From assembly GCA_024402665.1 (NCBI GenBank), contig JAKSTI010000013.1:1-52415 (forward strand): a stretch of DNA of 52,415 bases. The letters are read 5' to 3'. The translations under genes and the position numbers were made by a program. This stretch comes from Treponema sp. GTDB lineage: Bacteria; Spirochaetota; Spirochaetia; Treponematales; Treponemataceae. The notes under the pieces are model-generated. The model worked only from the letters and a program-made list of their open reading frames with translations. It made no database searches and was not told where the DNA came from. Shown here piece by piece: positions 41,947-50,518 of this stretch. Every line of letters starts with the position of its first letter. Position 1 is the stretch's first letter.

Positions 41947-42565
41947 TGCCCAAATCAATCTTGCAAGAATGTTCGATTATGCATTAAGAGGGCTACATTA
42001 CGATTCAGATGTATTTTTTTCTCTATTTATCAAATCCGGAATTGCAGAAATGTTTGAATGTGGAAATCCCAAATATGTTTGTGGACTTTCTGGTTTTGAA
42101 CTTGTACAAAAAGTATTAGAGAAAACTGGTCATAATTATAAAACAGTTTCTTTGGACTATTCTTTTGATGGACCTGAATACTGGCTAGGCTGGGTAATGA
42201 GTTATTATCAATGGTATACAGGCTTAAGATTTTCTGATTTACAGCAGTACGGGCTTGTTCCTTCTGAAATTCTGAAACGCTATATTTTACATGAAGCAGA
42301 TATTTCTAAATTTGTTGAAACTGCAACATCCATAATTCGTGCAAACAAAGAAAAAAGTCCAACAAGATTAAAAATTATGCGCCAAAAACGAAATATGACA
42401 CAAAAACAACTGTCGGAAGAATCAGGAGTAAGTTTGAGAATGATTCAATTATATGAACAGCGGCAAAATGATATAAACAAAGCCGCCGGAATTGTTATAA
42501 ATAAACTTGCCTGGGTCTTAAAATGCAATTTTTATGAAATTATGGAAATTGATTTAGATGAATAA
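41912..42565 (+). CDS. XRE-family helix-turn-helix protein, putative antitoxin of DUF3990
   Basis: A 217-residue protein. Residues 1-140 form a domain with LDDAQINLARMFDYALRGLH and EYWLGWVMSYYQWYTGLRFS. This domain is seen in genes next to DUF3990 and may bind the toxin. Residues 150-210 are an XRE helix-turn-helix (LKIMRQKRNMTQKQLSEESG, VSLRMIQLYEQRQN). It starts inside the toxin gene and is probably made from the same transcript. It may also control the promoter at 41218. Confidence 0.75.
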   Translation: MIRAYNKLYLDDAQINLARMFDYALRGLHYDSDVFFSLFIKSGIAEMFECGNPKYVCGLSGFELVQKVLEKTGHNYKTVSLDYSFDGPEYWLGWVMSYYQWYTGLRFSDLQQYGLVPSEILKRYILHEADISKFVETATSIIRANKEKSPTRLKIMRQKRNMTQKQLSEESGVSLRMIQLYEQRQNDINKAAGIVINKLAWVLKCNFYEIMEIDLDE

Positions 42566-42568
42566 ACC

Positions 42569-42736
42569 TCATTTTATAGTGATATTGAACAGGAGCACTT
42601 GCTCATAATGAATATTTGCCACAGTTTTGTCAGTTATGCAATCTGCACCGCCAATGGTGATACAACTTGTAAATAGAGAAATAATAAAAAGGGAGAAAAA
42701 GATTTTTGATGATTTGATAAGCTTTTTTGATTTCAT
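42569..42736 (-). CDS. Very small lipoprotein
   Basis: A 55-residue frame with a lipoprotein leader: MKSKKLIKSSKIFFSLFIIS and LFTSC, followed by only about 30 residues (CITIGGADCITDKTVANIHY). It starts six bases after the stop of the upstream gene; a weak GTAGGA lies inside that gene's end. It could be a complete small lipoprotein or the stump of a longer one. The leader is too typical to be chance. Confidence 0.45.
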   Translation of the reverse strand: MKSKKLIKSSKIFFSLFIISLFTSCITIGGADCITDKTVANIHYEQVLLFNITIK

Positions 42737-42742
42737 TTTATA

Positions 42743-43489
42743 TTAATTAAATCCTACTTTTAAATTACAACCATAAAAATCCAGGAAAACTTCATAACCT
42801 TCCCAAACATACTGGGACGTTGCAACTATGACGGCGACTCTGTCTTCATAAGGGCTTTTTATATATCCTGTGACTTTTGCGTGAGTGCATTCCATTTGTT
42901 TTACCAGATTTACAGTTTTTGAAGCATTGCCTTTTACAGCTTTAATTTCATAAGTCATGTAATCTAAATTGTATTCGCCAATTTCTTTTTTTATAACATC
43001 TATTTTAAAATCAATTTTGTTTCCTTTGTTATCTGTTGCAGGTAAAAGCTGCATCTGGGCTGGTTTTAGAATGATTTTTGCTTTTTCCAGTTCTTTGTTA
43101 AATGTGTCTGCATTTACAGCAATGCACTGTTCTAAGGTAAGTGCCTTTTTAGGATTATCTCCGTATTCATCATCATCATACCATTTTATAACTTTTGTAT
43201 ATTCTACAGAATCTTTCACAAGATCGAGGATTGTAAAGATTAAATCGCAGCCACCTCGACCATCTATGCCTCTGTTTTCCATAAATGCAAATTTTCCGTC
43301 TTTAGACCAGCCAAGGATATAAATTTCCCGATAACAGGGTGCAATAAACTCAGCTTCTTTATCTTCATAAAAGATGCTTGTGCTTTTAGAACTAAGTAAA
43401 TAATCTTTAAGATTGATTTTTCGAATATCTTGAGAAAAGGCCTGGGAAGTGATTAAAAGACTAAGTAAAAGAATAAACAATTTTTTCAT
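42743..43489 (-). CDS. Exported protein of unknown function
   Basis: A 248-residue protein with a cleavable signal peptide (MKKLFILLLSLLITSQAFS). The mature part has FIAPCYREIYILGWSKDGKF, NRGIDGRGGCDLIFTILDLV and YIKSPYEDRVAVIVATSQYV, with four cysteines. The W-S-x-D-G-x-x-A step resembles a beta-propeller blade. I do not recognise the family. It starts at 43489; the in-frame ATG at 43507 would only add polar residues before the leader. The small lipoprotein gene follows. Confidence 0.65.
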   Translation of the reverse strand: MKKLFILLLSLLITSQAFSQDIRKINLKDYLLSSKSTSIFYEDKEAEFIAPCYREIYILGWSKDGKFAFMENRGIDGRGGCDLIFTILDLVKDSVEYTKVIKWYDDDEYGDNPKKALTLEQCIAVNADTFNKELEKAKIILKPAQMQLLPATDNKGNKIDFKIDVIKKEIGEYNLDYMTYEIKAVKGNASKTVNLVKQMECTHAKVTGYIKSPYEDRVAVIVATSQYVWEGYEVFLDFYGCNLKVGFN

Positions 43490-43590
43490 ATTATAATAAT
43501 CATACAATAGGTTTGTGATTTTGAATATAAATATAAATTGAAAAAAATAACTGTTATTCCGACCGTAGTGGAGAAATCTTTTTATATTTT

Positions 43591-44304
43591 CTATTTTTCG
43601 TAGTTAAGATTTGTAAATGAAAAACGCTTAAAGAAATCTTCTGCTTTAATGTCTCTTGGTACGAGTTTGTCGCCATTTTGATCTGGAACCCATATATCAT
43701 CTTCTTCGTCAACAACTCTAAAGTGCCCATATACATCGTATTCGAACTTTGAAAGATAATATTTTTCATCCTGCTGGTTTATTTCTATAGTGATTGTTCC
43801 AAAACCTGCTGCCCGTTCAAATCCATATTGCTGAAAGTCATAAATTAAAGTTATGTGATTTGCTTCTATTTTGGACTTCAGCAACTCTATATTTGGACCT
43901 TCCTGATTTCCCTGTTTTTGTGGATACGAAAAAACTTTTTTGAATGCATTATCTTCAAAAATAAGCCATTCATTTATATCTGCCCAAAAAGGTGCACTTA
44001 CAGTATTTAAATATGCATGGTTATATGAAGTTGTGATTTTAAAAAGAGGTTTGCCGTTTACAGTTTCTATGGAATTAATAGTAATGATGTTTCCGTTTCC
44101 AGAATAATATTTATCCAGAATCTGGTTGTCCTTTGTTGCTGCAAGAAGATTAAATTTTAGTTTAGAAGAATCATTATCATCATAGGTTTGAATTGTTGTG
44201 TCTGTAAGCAATTGAAATTCCAGATTATGACTTTTGATTGCTGAATTTTTCTTGCAGGAAAGCATTAAAATTAATATTAAAAATAGGGGGAATATTTTTT
44301 TCAT
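43591..44304 (-). CDS. Lipoprotein of unknown function
   Basis: The 237-residue product begins MKKIFPLFLILILMLSC, a clear lipobox signal (LMLSC). The mature part is beta-rich with TTSYNHAYLNTVSAPFWADI and YYLSKFEYDVYGHFRVVDEE. The long frame from 44400 contains 32 unrelated residues before this start. On the reverse strand TATAAT (44312-44317) ends seven bases before the ATG and no ribosome-binding site is present, so it is probably leaderless. Confidence 0.7.
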   Translation of the reverse strand: MKKIFPLFLILILMLSCKKNSAIKSHNLEFQLLTDTTIQTYDDNDSSKLKFNLLAATKDNQILDKYYSGNGNIITINSIETVNGKPLFKITTSYNHAYLNTVSAPFWADINEWLIFEDNAFKKVFSYPQKQGNQEGPNIELLKSKIEANHITLIYDFQQYGFERAAGFGTITIEINQQDEKYYLSKFEYDVYGHFRVVDEEDDIWVPDQNGDKLVPRDIKAEDFFKRFSFTNLNYEK

Positions 44305-44515
44305 TTTAGTAATTATAATACAGGATTTGGGAAAGTGGGAGGTTATTTTCCAATCTTTATAATTTATATATTTTTCTTTTCCACTGAATATAATATTCAT
44401 TGAATTATTTTGTAATACTAAATCACAATCACCTAAACAATTCTACTATCTTCTTTTTTTTATCAATTGGCTATAAGATCTGGTCCAACTCCGAAATTCC
44501 TGATAAGCTGCAAGT

Positions 44516-47467
44516 ATGAACAATCAGCTTATCACCAATGAAATAAACAAAAATTTTCTCACTACTCTTACTGAAAATCTTTCTACTTGTACTGAGTTCA
44601 AAATCTGTGTTTCGTTTATTCGCATAAGTGGTGTTCAGCTTTTAATGGATCTTCTTAAAGAATTAAATGCAAAAGGTGTAAAAGGTCAGATTCTGGCTTC
44701 TACTTACATAAACGTAACTCAACCCCAAGCTCTTGAAATGCTGAATTCTTTTGAAAATATTCAGCTTAAGATTTTTACTTCTACCAATGACCAGGGCTTT
44801 CATGCAAAAGGTTATCTCTTTTTAAATCCTGAAGAAAACAACAAAGAAAAATGGACAATCATTATTGGTTCATCAAATATCTCTGGTGCAGCATTCAAGA
44901 AAAATGTTGAATGGAACGTTATCAACAATGAAGAAGTTTTAGAAAATCGTGAGCCTGGAGTTTTTGCAAAATCAGTTCTGGAAGAATTCAATGAACTTTG
45001 GAATGATCCTCACTCTAAAGATTTTTCTGATGAGTTTTTGATTCAATATCGTGATTATCTTGCTGGAATTAAAAAAGTTCAGAAAGAGCATAAAGATGTT
45101 TTCAGCTTTGAAGAAAAAGTTATTAAACCTAACGAAATGCAAAGCGAAGCAATCGCAAAATTAAATACTCTCCGCAAAATGAATCAGACAAAAGCCCTTG
45201 CAATTGCTGCAACTGGAACTGGTAAAACTTACATGTCGGTTTTTGATGCAATGCAGGTTAATCCTAAAAAAGCGCTCTTTGTTGTTCACCGCGGAGACAT
45301 CCTTATTAAAGCGCAGGAATCTTTTGATAACGTTCTTGGTAAAACTATTCCTGATTATTCTTCTGACCGCTATGAAGGTTCAAAAGGAAATAAAAATAGC
45401 AAATATCTTTTTGTAACAGAAAGCACACTTGCTCTTCATCTTGAAGATTTTACTCCTGATGAATTTGATTACATCATCATTGATGAAGCACATCACGCAG
45501 CTGATAATTCATACACAAAAATCCTGAATTACTTCAAACCTAAGTTCTTGCTTGGTCTTACAGCAACTCCAGACAGAACCGATGGAAAAGATATTTTCAG
45601 CATTTTTGATTTTAACCGCGCCGTAAACATTCGCCTTCGTGATTCCCTTGAAAAAGATCTTGTTTGTCCTTTCCATTATTTTGGAATTACTGATGTTGAA
45701 GGAATTGATTATTCAAAATTAACACACACACCAGATGATGGTGAAGAATATCTTAATGAAGTTGCCCGCATGCTTATGCGAAGTAATCGTGCAGATTATA
45801 TTTTTGAAAAGATTAAGTTTTATGGTCATGATGGAGACAAAACAAAATGTTTAGGCTTCTGCGCTACTGTTGAACATGCAAAATTCATGGCTGATGAGTT
45901 TAATAAAAAACTTGGTGAAGGTTCTGCCATTGCACTTTCAGGCGAAAACTCAGTTTCAGAACGTCAGAAATATTTGCAGCAGCTGGAAGATGATGATTCA
46001 AAACTTCAATATATTTTCTCCCGTGATATTTTTAATGAAGGTATTGATGTTCAGGATGTAAACCTTGTTTTAATGCTTCGTCCAACTCAGTCGTCAATTG
46101 TATTCACACAGCAGCTCGGTCGTGGGCTTCGTAAAATCAAGGGAAAAGAATTCCTTACAGTTTTAGACTTTATCGGTAACTATCAAAAATCTTTCTTGAT
46201 GACCAGCGTTTTCTCAAAAGATCCAAATCCTGACAAGAAAACTCGTCTTCGTGAAGTTGCAACAGATTTTATTGATATTCCTGGAGATACATTTATTCAT
46301 TTTGATAAAATCGTAAAAGAGCAGATTTTGAATCAGATTGATAAAGAAAAATTCATGTCAGATGTGAATCAGAAAAAAGCATATTTTGTTTTCAGAAAAG
46401 ATAACGGAAATAGAATGCCTTATCTGACTGATTATATTAAACACGGTTCTGATTTGGATCCATGTGTATTCAGTAAAATCAAAAAAGGAAATCTTCTCTA
46501 TCATTCATATTTTGAATTTGTTACCAGTAGCGAAAATGAAATTACATCTGAAGAGTCAGTTATTTTGAATCAGCTTTCACAAAATAAGGTTTTTATTTCA
46601 TTAATGCGTTTCTTTGATACATTACTTCCTGCTAAACGAATTGAAGAATGGTGTATCATCAATAATCTTATAACAAATGAAAATCGTTCAACAACAATTG
46701 AAGAAATCAAAAACAGTTTGAAAAAATATGTTGATTACTGCAAAGAAGAAAACATTCTGAATGCTTGCAATTTACTTGCTGGAAAATTCTTTGATTCAAC
46801 AGAAGAAAAAACTTATAGCGATGTAATTATGAGCTTTGATGGAAACACTATTTCATTAAATCAGAATGTAACAAATCTTTTCTCTAGTCCTAACAAGGAA
46901 GAAATCTGTAAATGGATGAACGATTATATTGAATATGCTTTATTAAGATATGATGAGGAATTTGGCCGAGCCGATTTTGGATTCCCATTCTTAAAACCTT
47001 ATGGAAAATATTCAATGCGAAGTATTGCACCACTTTGTAATTACGAAAAAATCCACAGTTCTTTCCGTGGTTCAGGATTACTTACAAGTGCAAAACCTCA
47101 GTATTTTATTTTTGTAGATTTGTATAAAGCAGACGATATTCGTGAAGAAATCAATTATCATGATAAATTCATTACCTCGAATGTATTCCAGTGGCAGTCT
47201 CCAAATAATATGACTCAGGATAGTGACCGTGGTCTTGATGTAATTGAAAACACTGCACGACATACTCATCTTCACTTATTTGTAAGAAAATTTAAGGAAG
47301 TTGAAAGTATTCCGCAAGAATTCATTTATTTAGGTGAAGTTTCAACTATGCCAGGAACTGCAAAAGGTGATTGTCCTGTAACAATGAATTTTGCAATCCC
47401 AGAAGTTCCAGCAGATTTATACAATGATTTTATTACTGATGTTGACCGAACAAAGGTGGAGGTGTGA
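44516..47467 (+). CDS. PLD-like nuclease / SF2 helicase / DUF3427 protein
   Basis: A 983-residue multidomain protein. Residues 1-190 are a phospholipase-D-like domain with HAKGYLFLNPEEN and IIIGSSNISGAAF (H-x-K and N/S of one active half). The helicase core has AIAATGTGKTYMS (Walker A), IIIDEAHHA (DEAH), LTATPDR and QQLGRGLRKI (motif VI). The C-terminal third is DUF3427. Such proteins are often in defence islands. No ribosome-binding site precedes the ATG, and a GATAAG box ends eight bases in front. The Nudix gene follows after 83 bases and may work with it. Confidence 0.88.
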   Translation: MNNQLITNEINKNFLTTLTENLSTCTEFKICVSFIRISGVQLLMDLLKELNAKGVKGQILASTYINVTQPQALEMLNSFENIQLKIFTSTNDQGFHAKGYLFLNPEENNKEKWTIIIGSSNISGAAFKKNVEWNVINNEEVLENREPGVFAKSVLEEFNELWNDPHSKDFSDEFLIQYRDYLAGIKKVQKEHKDVFSFEEKVIKPNEMQSEAIAKLNTLRKMNQTKALAIAATGTGKTYMSVFDAMQVNPKKALFVVHRGDILIKAQESFDNVLGKTIPDYSSDRYEGSKGNKNSKYLFVTESTLALHLEDFTPDEFDYIIIDEAHHAADNSYTKILNYFKPKFLLGLTATPDRTDGKDIFSIFDFNRAVNIRLRDSLEKDLVCPFHYFGITDVEGIDYSKLTHTPDDGEEYLNEVARMLMRSNRADYIFEKIKFYGHDGDKTKCLGFCATVEHAKFMADEFNKKLGEGSAIALSGENSVSERQKYLQQLEDDDSKLQYIFSRDIFNEGIDVQDVNLVLMLRPTQSSIVFTQQLGRGLRKIKGKEFLTVLDFIGNYQKSFLMTSVFSKDPNPDKKTRLREVATDFIDIPGDTFIHFDKIVKEQILNQIDKEKFMSDVNQKKAYFVFRKDNGNRMPYLTDYIKHGSDLDPCVFSKIKKGNLLYHSYFEFVTSSENEITSEESVILNQLSQNKVFISLMRFFDTLLPAKRIEEWCIINNLITNENRSTTIEEIKNSLKKYVDYCKEENILNACNLLAGKFFDSTEEKTYSDVIMSFDGNTISLNQNVTNLFSSPNKEEICKWMNDYIEYALLRYDEEFGRADFGFPFLKPYGKYSMRSIAPLCNYEKIHSSFRGSGLLTSAKPQYFIFVDLYKADDIREEINYHDKFITSNVFQWQSPNNMTQDSDRGLDVIENTARHTHLHLFVRKFKEVESIPQEFIYLGEVSTMPGTAKGDCPVTMNFAIPEVPADLYNDFITDVDRTKVEV

Positions 47468-47498
47468 GAGGCCATTTATGGCCTTTGTTATATAGCAA

Positions 47499-47534
47499 AC
47501 CGTTAAAAAAATTACGTGAGTAATTTTTAGGTTT
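47499..47534 (+). terminator. Hairpin between helicase and Nudix genes
   Basis: AAAAATTAC-GTGA-GTAATTTTT is a nine-base AT stem, flanked by AAACC and GGTTT. A shorter hairpin AGGCCAT/ATGGCCT lies just after the helicase stop. It could attenuate or protect the message. Confidence 0.4.
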
Positions 47535-47550
47535 ACCAAAAGAGGAAAAT

Positions 47551-47949
47551 ATGAAACAAGTAACAGTATCAGGCGCAATCATTCTACGTGAAAACAACGG
47601 AATAAAAGAAATCTTTGCTACTCAGCGAGGCTATGGCGATTTCAAAGGTGGATGGGAAATTCCTGGAGGAAAACTCGAACCTGGCGAAACTCCAGAACAG
47701 TGTATTGTTCGTGAAATCAAAGAAGAACTTGCCACAGAAGTAAAAGCTGAAAAAATCCTCGGTGTTGTAGATTATGACTATCCTACATTCCATCTGACAA
47801 TGCATTGTATTTTATGCACAATTGTTTCTGGCGATTTGAAACTCTTGGAACATGAAGCGGCTAAGTGGGTGAATAAAGAAACTTTGCATTCAGTAGATTG
47901 GTTGCCTGCAGATCAGTTGATATTGGATAAGATTGAAGAGATTTTATAA
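47551..47949 (+). CDS. Nudix hydrolase (MutT-like)
   Basis: A 132-residue Nudix enzyme. The Nudix box is complete: GGKLEPGETPEQCIVREIKE with EE following (GX5EX7REUXEEXGU form). It opens VSGAIILRENNGIKEIFATQ and ends with WLPADQLILDKI. The layout matches 8-oxo-dGTP or 5-methyl-dCTP cleaning enzymes. A GAGG ribosome-binding site is present. It lies just behind the helicase gene and may modify or clear nucleotides made by that system; this is an inference. Confidence 0.88.
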   Translation: MKQVTVSGAIILRENNGIKEIFATQRGYGDFKGGWEIPGGKLEPGETPEQCIVREIKEELATEVKAEKILGVVDYDYPTFHLTMHCILCTIVSGDLKLLEHEAAKWVNKETLHSVDWLPADQLILDKIEEIL

Positions 47950-47978
47950 GTTCACTTTATTGTATTTACAACAATCAC

Positions 47979-48006
47979 TTGACTGGCGTCAATATTATTA
48001 TATAAT
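47979..48006 (+). promoter_or_regulatory. Promoter with palindrome over its -35 box
   Basis: TTGACT (47979-47984), 16 bases and TATAAT (48001-48006) lie eight bases before the ATG at 48015. TTGAC-TGGC-GTCAA (47979-47992) is an inverted repeat over the -35 box. The encoded DNA-binding protein could regulate itself here. Confidence 0.55.
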
Positions 48007-48014
48007 ATCATTCT

Positions 48015-49046
48015 ATGGGTTATATACAAGAATTTTTGAAAAAAGAACTTCTATTTACTTCAGAAGCAGCAAAATATCTTAAAATTTCGAAACAAAGATT
48101 ATCTATCCTAGTACAAGAAGGAAGAATTAAACCTATAAAGCAAAATAAAAATTGTATGATTTTCTTCCTTCAAGATTTGAAGGAATTCAGAGGTAAAACA
48201 GCAAAAAGTAATATTTTAAAAAATTTGATTGGAATCACATCCACCAGTCTAAGTTATTATTATGAACATAAAAAAGACCTTGGAAACATATACCAAGTAT
48301 TGATATATGAATATGAGATTGACGCTATTAATGATAAATATTACGAACCGTCAGAAGAAGAATACGGGAATGGATTATACAGATTAGACATTCCACTAAT
48401 GATAATCAAAGGTGATAAAAACGAAATGTGGCTAGGGGGATGCACTTGTGGATACTCAGGAACCGGGCCTTCTGGTGCTGTAAAAATTTTAACTGATTTA
48501 GGAATTATTAATCCAGATTCATACATTGGATATAAATCAATAGAATTCGTTAAAATTAATTCGGAATGGAAGCTTGCCACAAGTCGAAAGGATAGTATTG
48601 AAGATTATATCGATAAAAGAAATCATCTAAAATTTTTCATTAAGAATAATCATCTGATTTTGTTACAACAGAATAATATTCTTGATTATTCGAAAATTCC
48701 AGAATTAATTAATTCCTACAAAGCTTTTATGCCAAATCCTTCATCTATTATTATTTTTAGGAACTGGGAAGAAGCATTTATTAATGATTATTATATTAAA
48801 TCATTTGAAGTTGGGCATACAATCAAATTCCCATTAATTATCGAAGATAAATCTGGAAATCAAATATGGTTGCCATATTTAATTTCAAACAATAAAGTTC
48901 CTACTGATGATTTAACTATAAAAAGCATTCTAGAGTTATGCGATTTTCCTACTACAGAAATATCAAAATTCGAACATATAAGAAATTGGATTAACCTTAA
49001 TATTTTTAATAAACCACTATCATCTGAAATAATTGAAAAAAAATAG
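48015..49046 (+). CDS. Protein with excisionase/MerR-like N-terminal DNA-binding domain
   Basis: A 343-residue protein. Residues 10-60 form a short winged helix-turn-helix (LLFTSEAAKYLKISKQRLSI, LVQEGRIKPI). The remainder is not known to me. A glycine- and cysteine-rich block, MWLGGCTCGYSGTGPSGAVK (about 138-157), is a striking motif and may be an active or metal site. The C-terminal part is mixed. There is no ribosome-binding site, but the promoter is well placed for a leaderless message. The role could be a regulator with a sensor domain. Confidence 0.6.
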   Translation: MGYIQEFLKKELLFTSEAAKYLKISKQRLSILVQEGRIKPIKQNKNCMIFFLQDLKEFRGKTAKSNILKNLIGITSTSLSYYYEHKKDLGNIYQVLIYEYEIDAINDKYYEPSEEEYGNGLYRLDIPLMIIKGDKNEMWLGGCTCGYSGTGPSGAVKILTDLGIINPDSYIGYKSIEFVKINSEWKLATSRKDSIEDYIDKRNHLKFFIKNNHLILLQQNNILDYSKIPELINSYKAFMPNPSSIIIFRNWEEAFINDYYIKSFEVGHTIKFPLIIEDKSGNQIWLPYLISNNKVPTDDLTIKSILELCDFPTTEISKFEHIRNWINLNIFNKPLSSEIIEKK

Positions 49047-49055
49047 ATAGATTAT

Positions 49056-49239
49056 TTACTGAAAATTTGAAAAGAAATTGACTCTTATGTATTCAATGTC
49101 TTTCCACAAAAATAATTGGATACTTCCCCTGGAAATATATTCTATCCATTTGCTATAAAAATATCGTACTCCATGAATCTTAAATTGGTTTTGTATTTCA
49201 TCTCTGCAATACTTAATTTCGATTTTTATTCTCCTCCTC
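49056..49239 (-). other. Possible small gene with strong ribosome-binding site but no standard start
   Basis: On the reverse strand GGGAGGAGGAG (49231-49240) is an excellent ribosome-binding site. After it the frame is open for about 57 codons down to TAA at 49056: KIEIKYCRDEIQNQFKIHGV, RYFYSKWIEYISRGSIQLFL and WKDIEYIRVNF. The only codons at the right distance are ATA (49227-49229) and ATC (49221-49223). It reads like protein, but the start is not standard. Confidence 0.25.
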
Positions 49240-49271
49240 CCATGTTATAATTGAATAAGGGGAACAAACAT

Positions 49272-49655
49272 ATGATTAATTTTAACAAAAATTCTATTTT
49301 CAATTTAAAACAAATTGATATTTCTGATGTTCGAAATGAAGTTTCTTCTTTCTTAATTGACGGTGAAGAAATTATTGATGCATTTAAAACTATAAGAGAT
49401 CAAGTAGTTTTTACAAATAAAAGAATTATCTCTATTGATGTCCAAGGAATTACAGGAAAAAGAAAATCTTTCTCTACTCTTCCATATTCAACAATCCAAT
49501 TCTTTGAAATACAAACTCAAGGTTTTATGGAAATATTTCCAGATACAGAACTCTTCATCCAATATGCAAATGGATTTACTGCACAATTTGAATTCAAGGG
49601 GAATGTAGATATCTGCAAAATAGGAAAACTGATATCTACATATGTATTAAAATAA
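49272..49655 (+). CDS. Bacterial PH-domain protein
   Basis: A 127-residue single-domain protein. DGEEIIDAFKTIRDQVVFTN, KRIISIDVQGITGKRKSFST and LPYSTIQFFEIQT with DTELFIQYANG follow the bacterial PH (YokE/bPH) pattern of strands and the C-terminal helix. It may bind lipid or protein. The ATG at 49272 follows AAGGGG; an in-frame TTG at 49251 is not needed. It is a single gene. Confidence 0.75.
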   Translation: MINFNKNSIFNLKQIDISDVRNEVSSFLIDGEEIIDAFKTIRDQVVFTNKRIISIDVQGITGKRKSFSTLPYSTIQFFEIQTQGFMEIFPDTELFIQYANGFTAQFEFKGNVDICKIGKLISTYVLK

Positions 49656-49782
49656 TTTCATACTATTCTTGGAGCTAATGGCTCGAAAACCTAAAATTTG
49701 AAAATCCGTAAATGCTAAAACAACCTGCTGGCGCAGCTTATTTTTTAACAAATTTGCTATTTTACAAAGGTAAGCCACAGCC

Positions 49783-49837
49783 CCGATTTTATTTATTAAA
49801 TCGGAATTTTTGCGTAAATACGCAATTTTTCCGATTT
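49783..49837. other. Two mutually exclusive hairpins in a gene-free stretch
   Basis: The gap 49656-50079 has no gene. In it CCGATTT (49783-49789) can pair with AAATCGG (49798-49804), or that same AAATCGG can pair with a second CCGATTT (49831-49837) around a GCGTA-AA-TACGC stem. The two folds exclude each other, as in attenuators. The repeat copy follows directly. The remainder of the gap shows nothing further. Confidence 0.4.
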
Positions 49838-49932
49838 TTAGCCGGGCGTTGCGGGCCGGCGTCTGAGGCCCGCTAGAAGGGGTGGCGGAAAACCGCAGGT
49901 TTGGAGCCAGGGGAAGGCTTTCCCCTCCTTGT
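49838..49932 (+). repeat. GC-rich palindromic repeat, full copy 1
   Basis: This 95-base unit contains GCGGGCC...GGCCCGC (hairpin 1), GCGG-AAAA-CCGC (hairpin 2) and AGGGGAA-GGCT-TTCCCCT (hairpin 3). It is nearly identical to the copy at 51978-52072, with three differences in the core. It is much richer in G and C than its surroundings. Confidence 0.85.
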
Positions 49933-50079
49933 TAACAATTACTTATGTTCCTCCCCTTTTCCCTTATTATATCACACCTTCATTCATTCTTATTATCTAA
50001 ATTTTTTTTAGGTTAGTACAAACCATGTTCTAGGTTGGAGTTTATAATAAAAGAAAGAATTGGATAGGAGGTGTATTTT

Positions 50080-50493
50080 TTGAAGTTTTCCGTAGAAGAT
50101 ATTTTAATGGAAGAAATTTTCAAACATCATGAGTTTGATTCTAAAACTGTGGAATGTATTTCAAAATCTGAAATAAAAACAATAAGTGAATTTCATAGAC
50201 TCATTAAAAAATGTAGAAATATAAATTATCTACAAAGTGCATTAGGTTTACGAGAATATGGGAAAGATGATTTGGATGAGATAATAACGTATACTAATTA
50301 TTTATTAATTCCTGGTTTTGACTTTGATGATGCTGAACATTTTTGTAATACTAACATTGGGCTGTTTAAAACAAAAGAGTTACGAGATGAATATATGACA
50401 AGAAATAATGCTAGTAATGATAAAAGATTATTATGGTTAATTTTTTGTGCTAATCTGTTAGATTTTGCTTGGATTAATCATTTTGTGGAATAA
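50080..50493 (+). CDS. Hypothetical protein in pair with the PD-(D/E)XK gene
   Basis: A 137-residue helical protein starting at TTG 50080, because AGGAGG (50066-50071) lies eight bases upstream. It contains MEEIFKHHEFDSKTVECISK, LQSALGLREYGKDDLDEIIT and DKRLLWLIFCANLLDFAWIN. No known motif is seen. The nuclease gene starts 26 bases after its stop; they are probably one operon. Confidence 0.55.
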   Translation: MKFSVEDILMEEIFKHHEFDSKTVECISKSEIKTISEFHRLIKKCRNINYLQSALGLREYGKDDLDEIITYTNYLLIPGFDFDDAEHFCNTNIGLFKTKELRDEYMTRNNASNDKRLLWLIFCANLLDFAWINHFVE

Positions 50494-50518
50494 TAATAAA
50501 TATTATATGGAGAAAAAA

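Noticed and set aside
49671..49690. TTGGAGCTAATGGCTC resembles the 3' end of the tRNA-Ala gene at 51491, suggesting a second island with att sites
   Set aside because: Only about nine bases agree (TTGGAGCT plus one), which is too short to tell from chance; no other tRNA arm is present.
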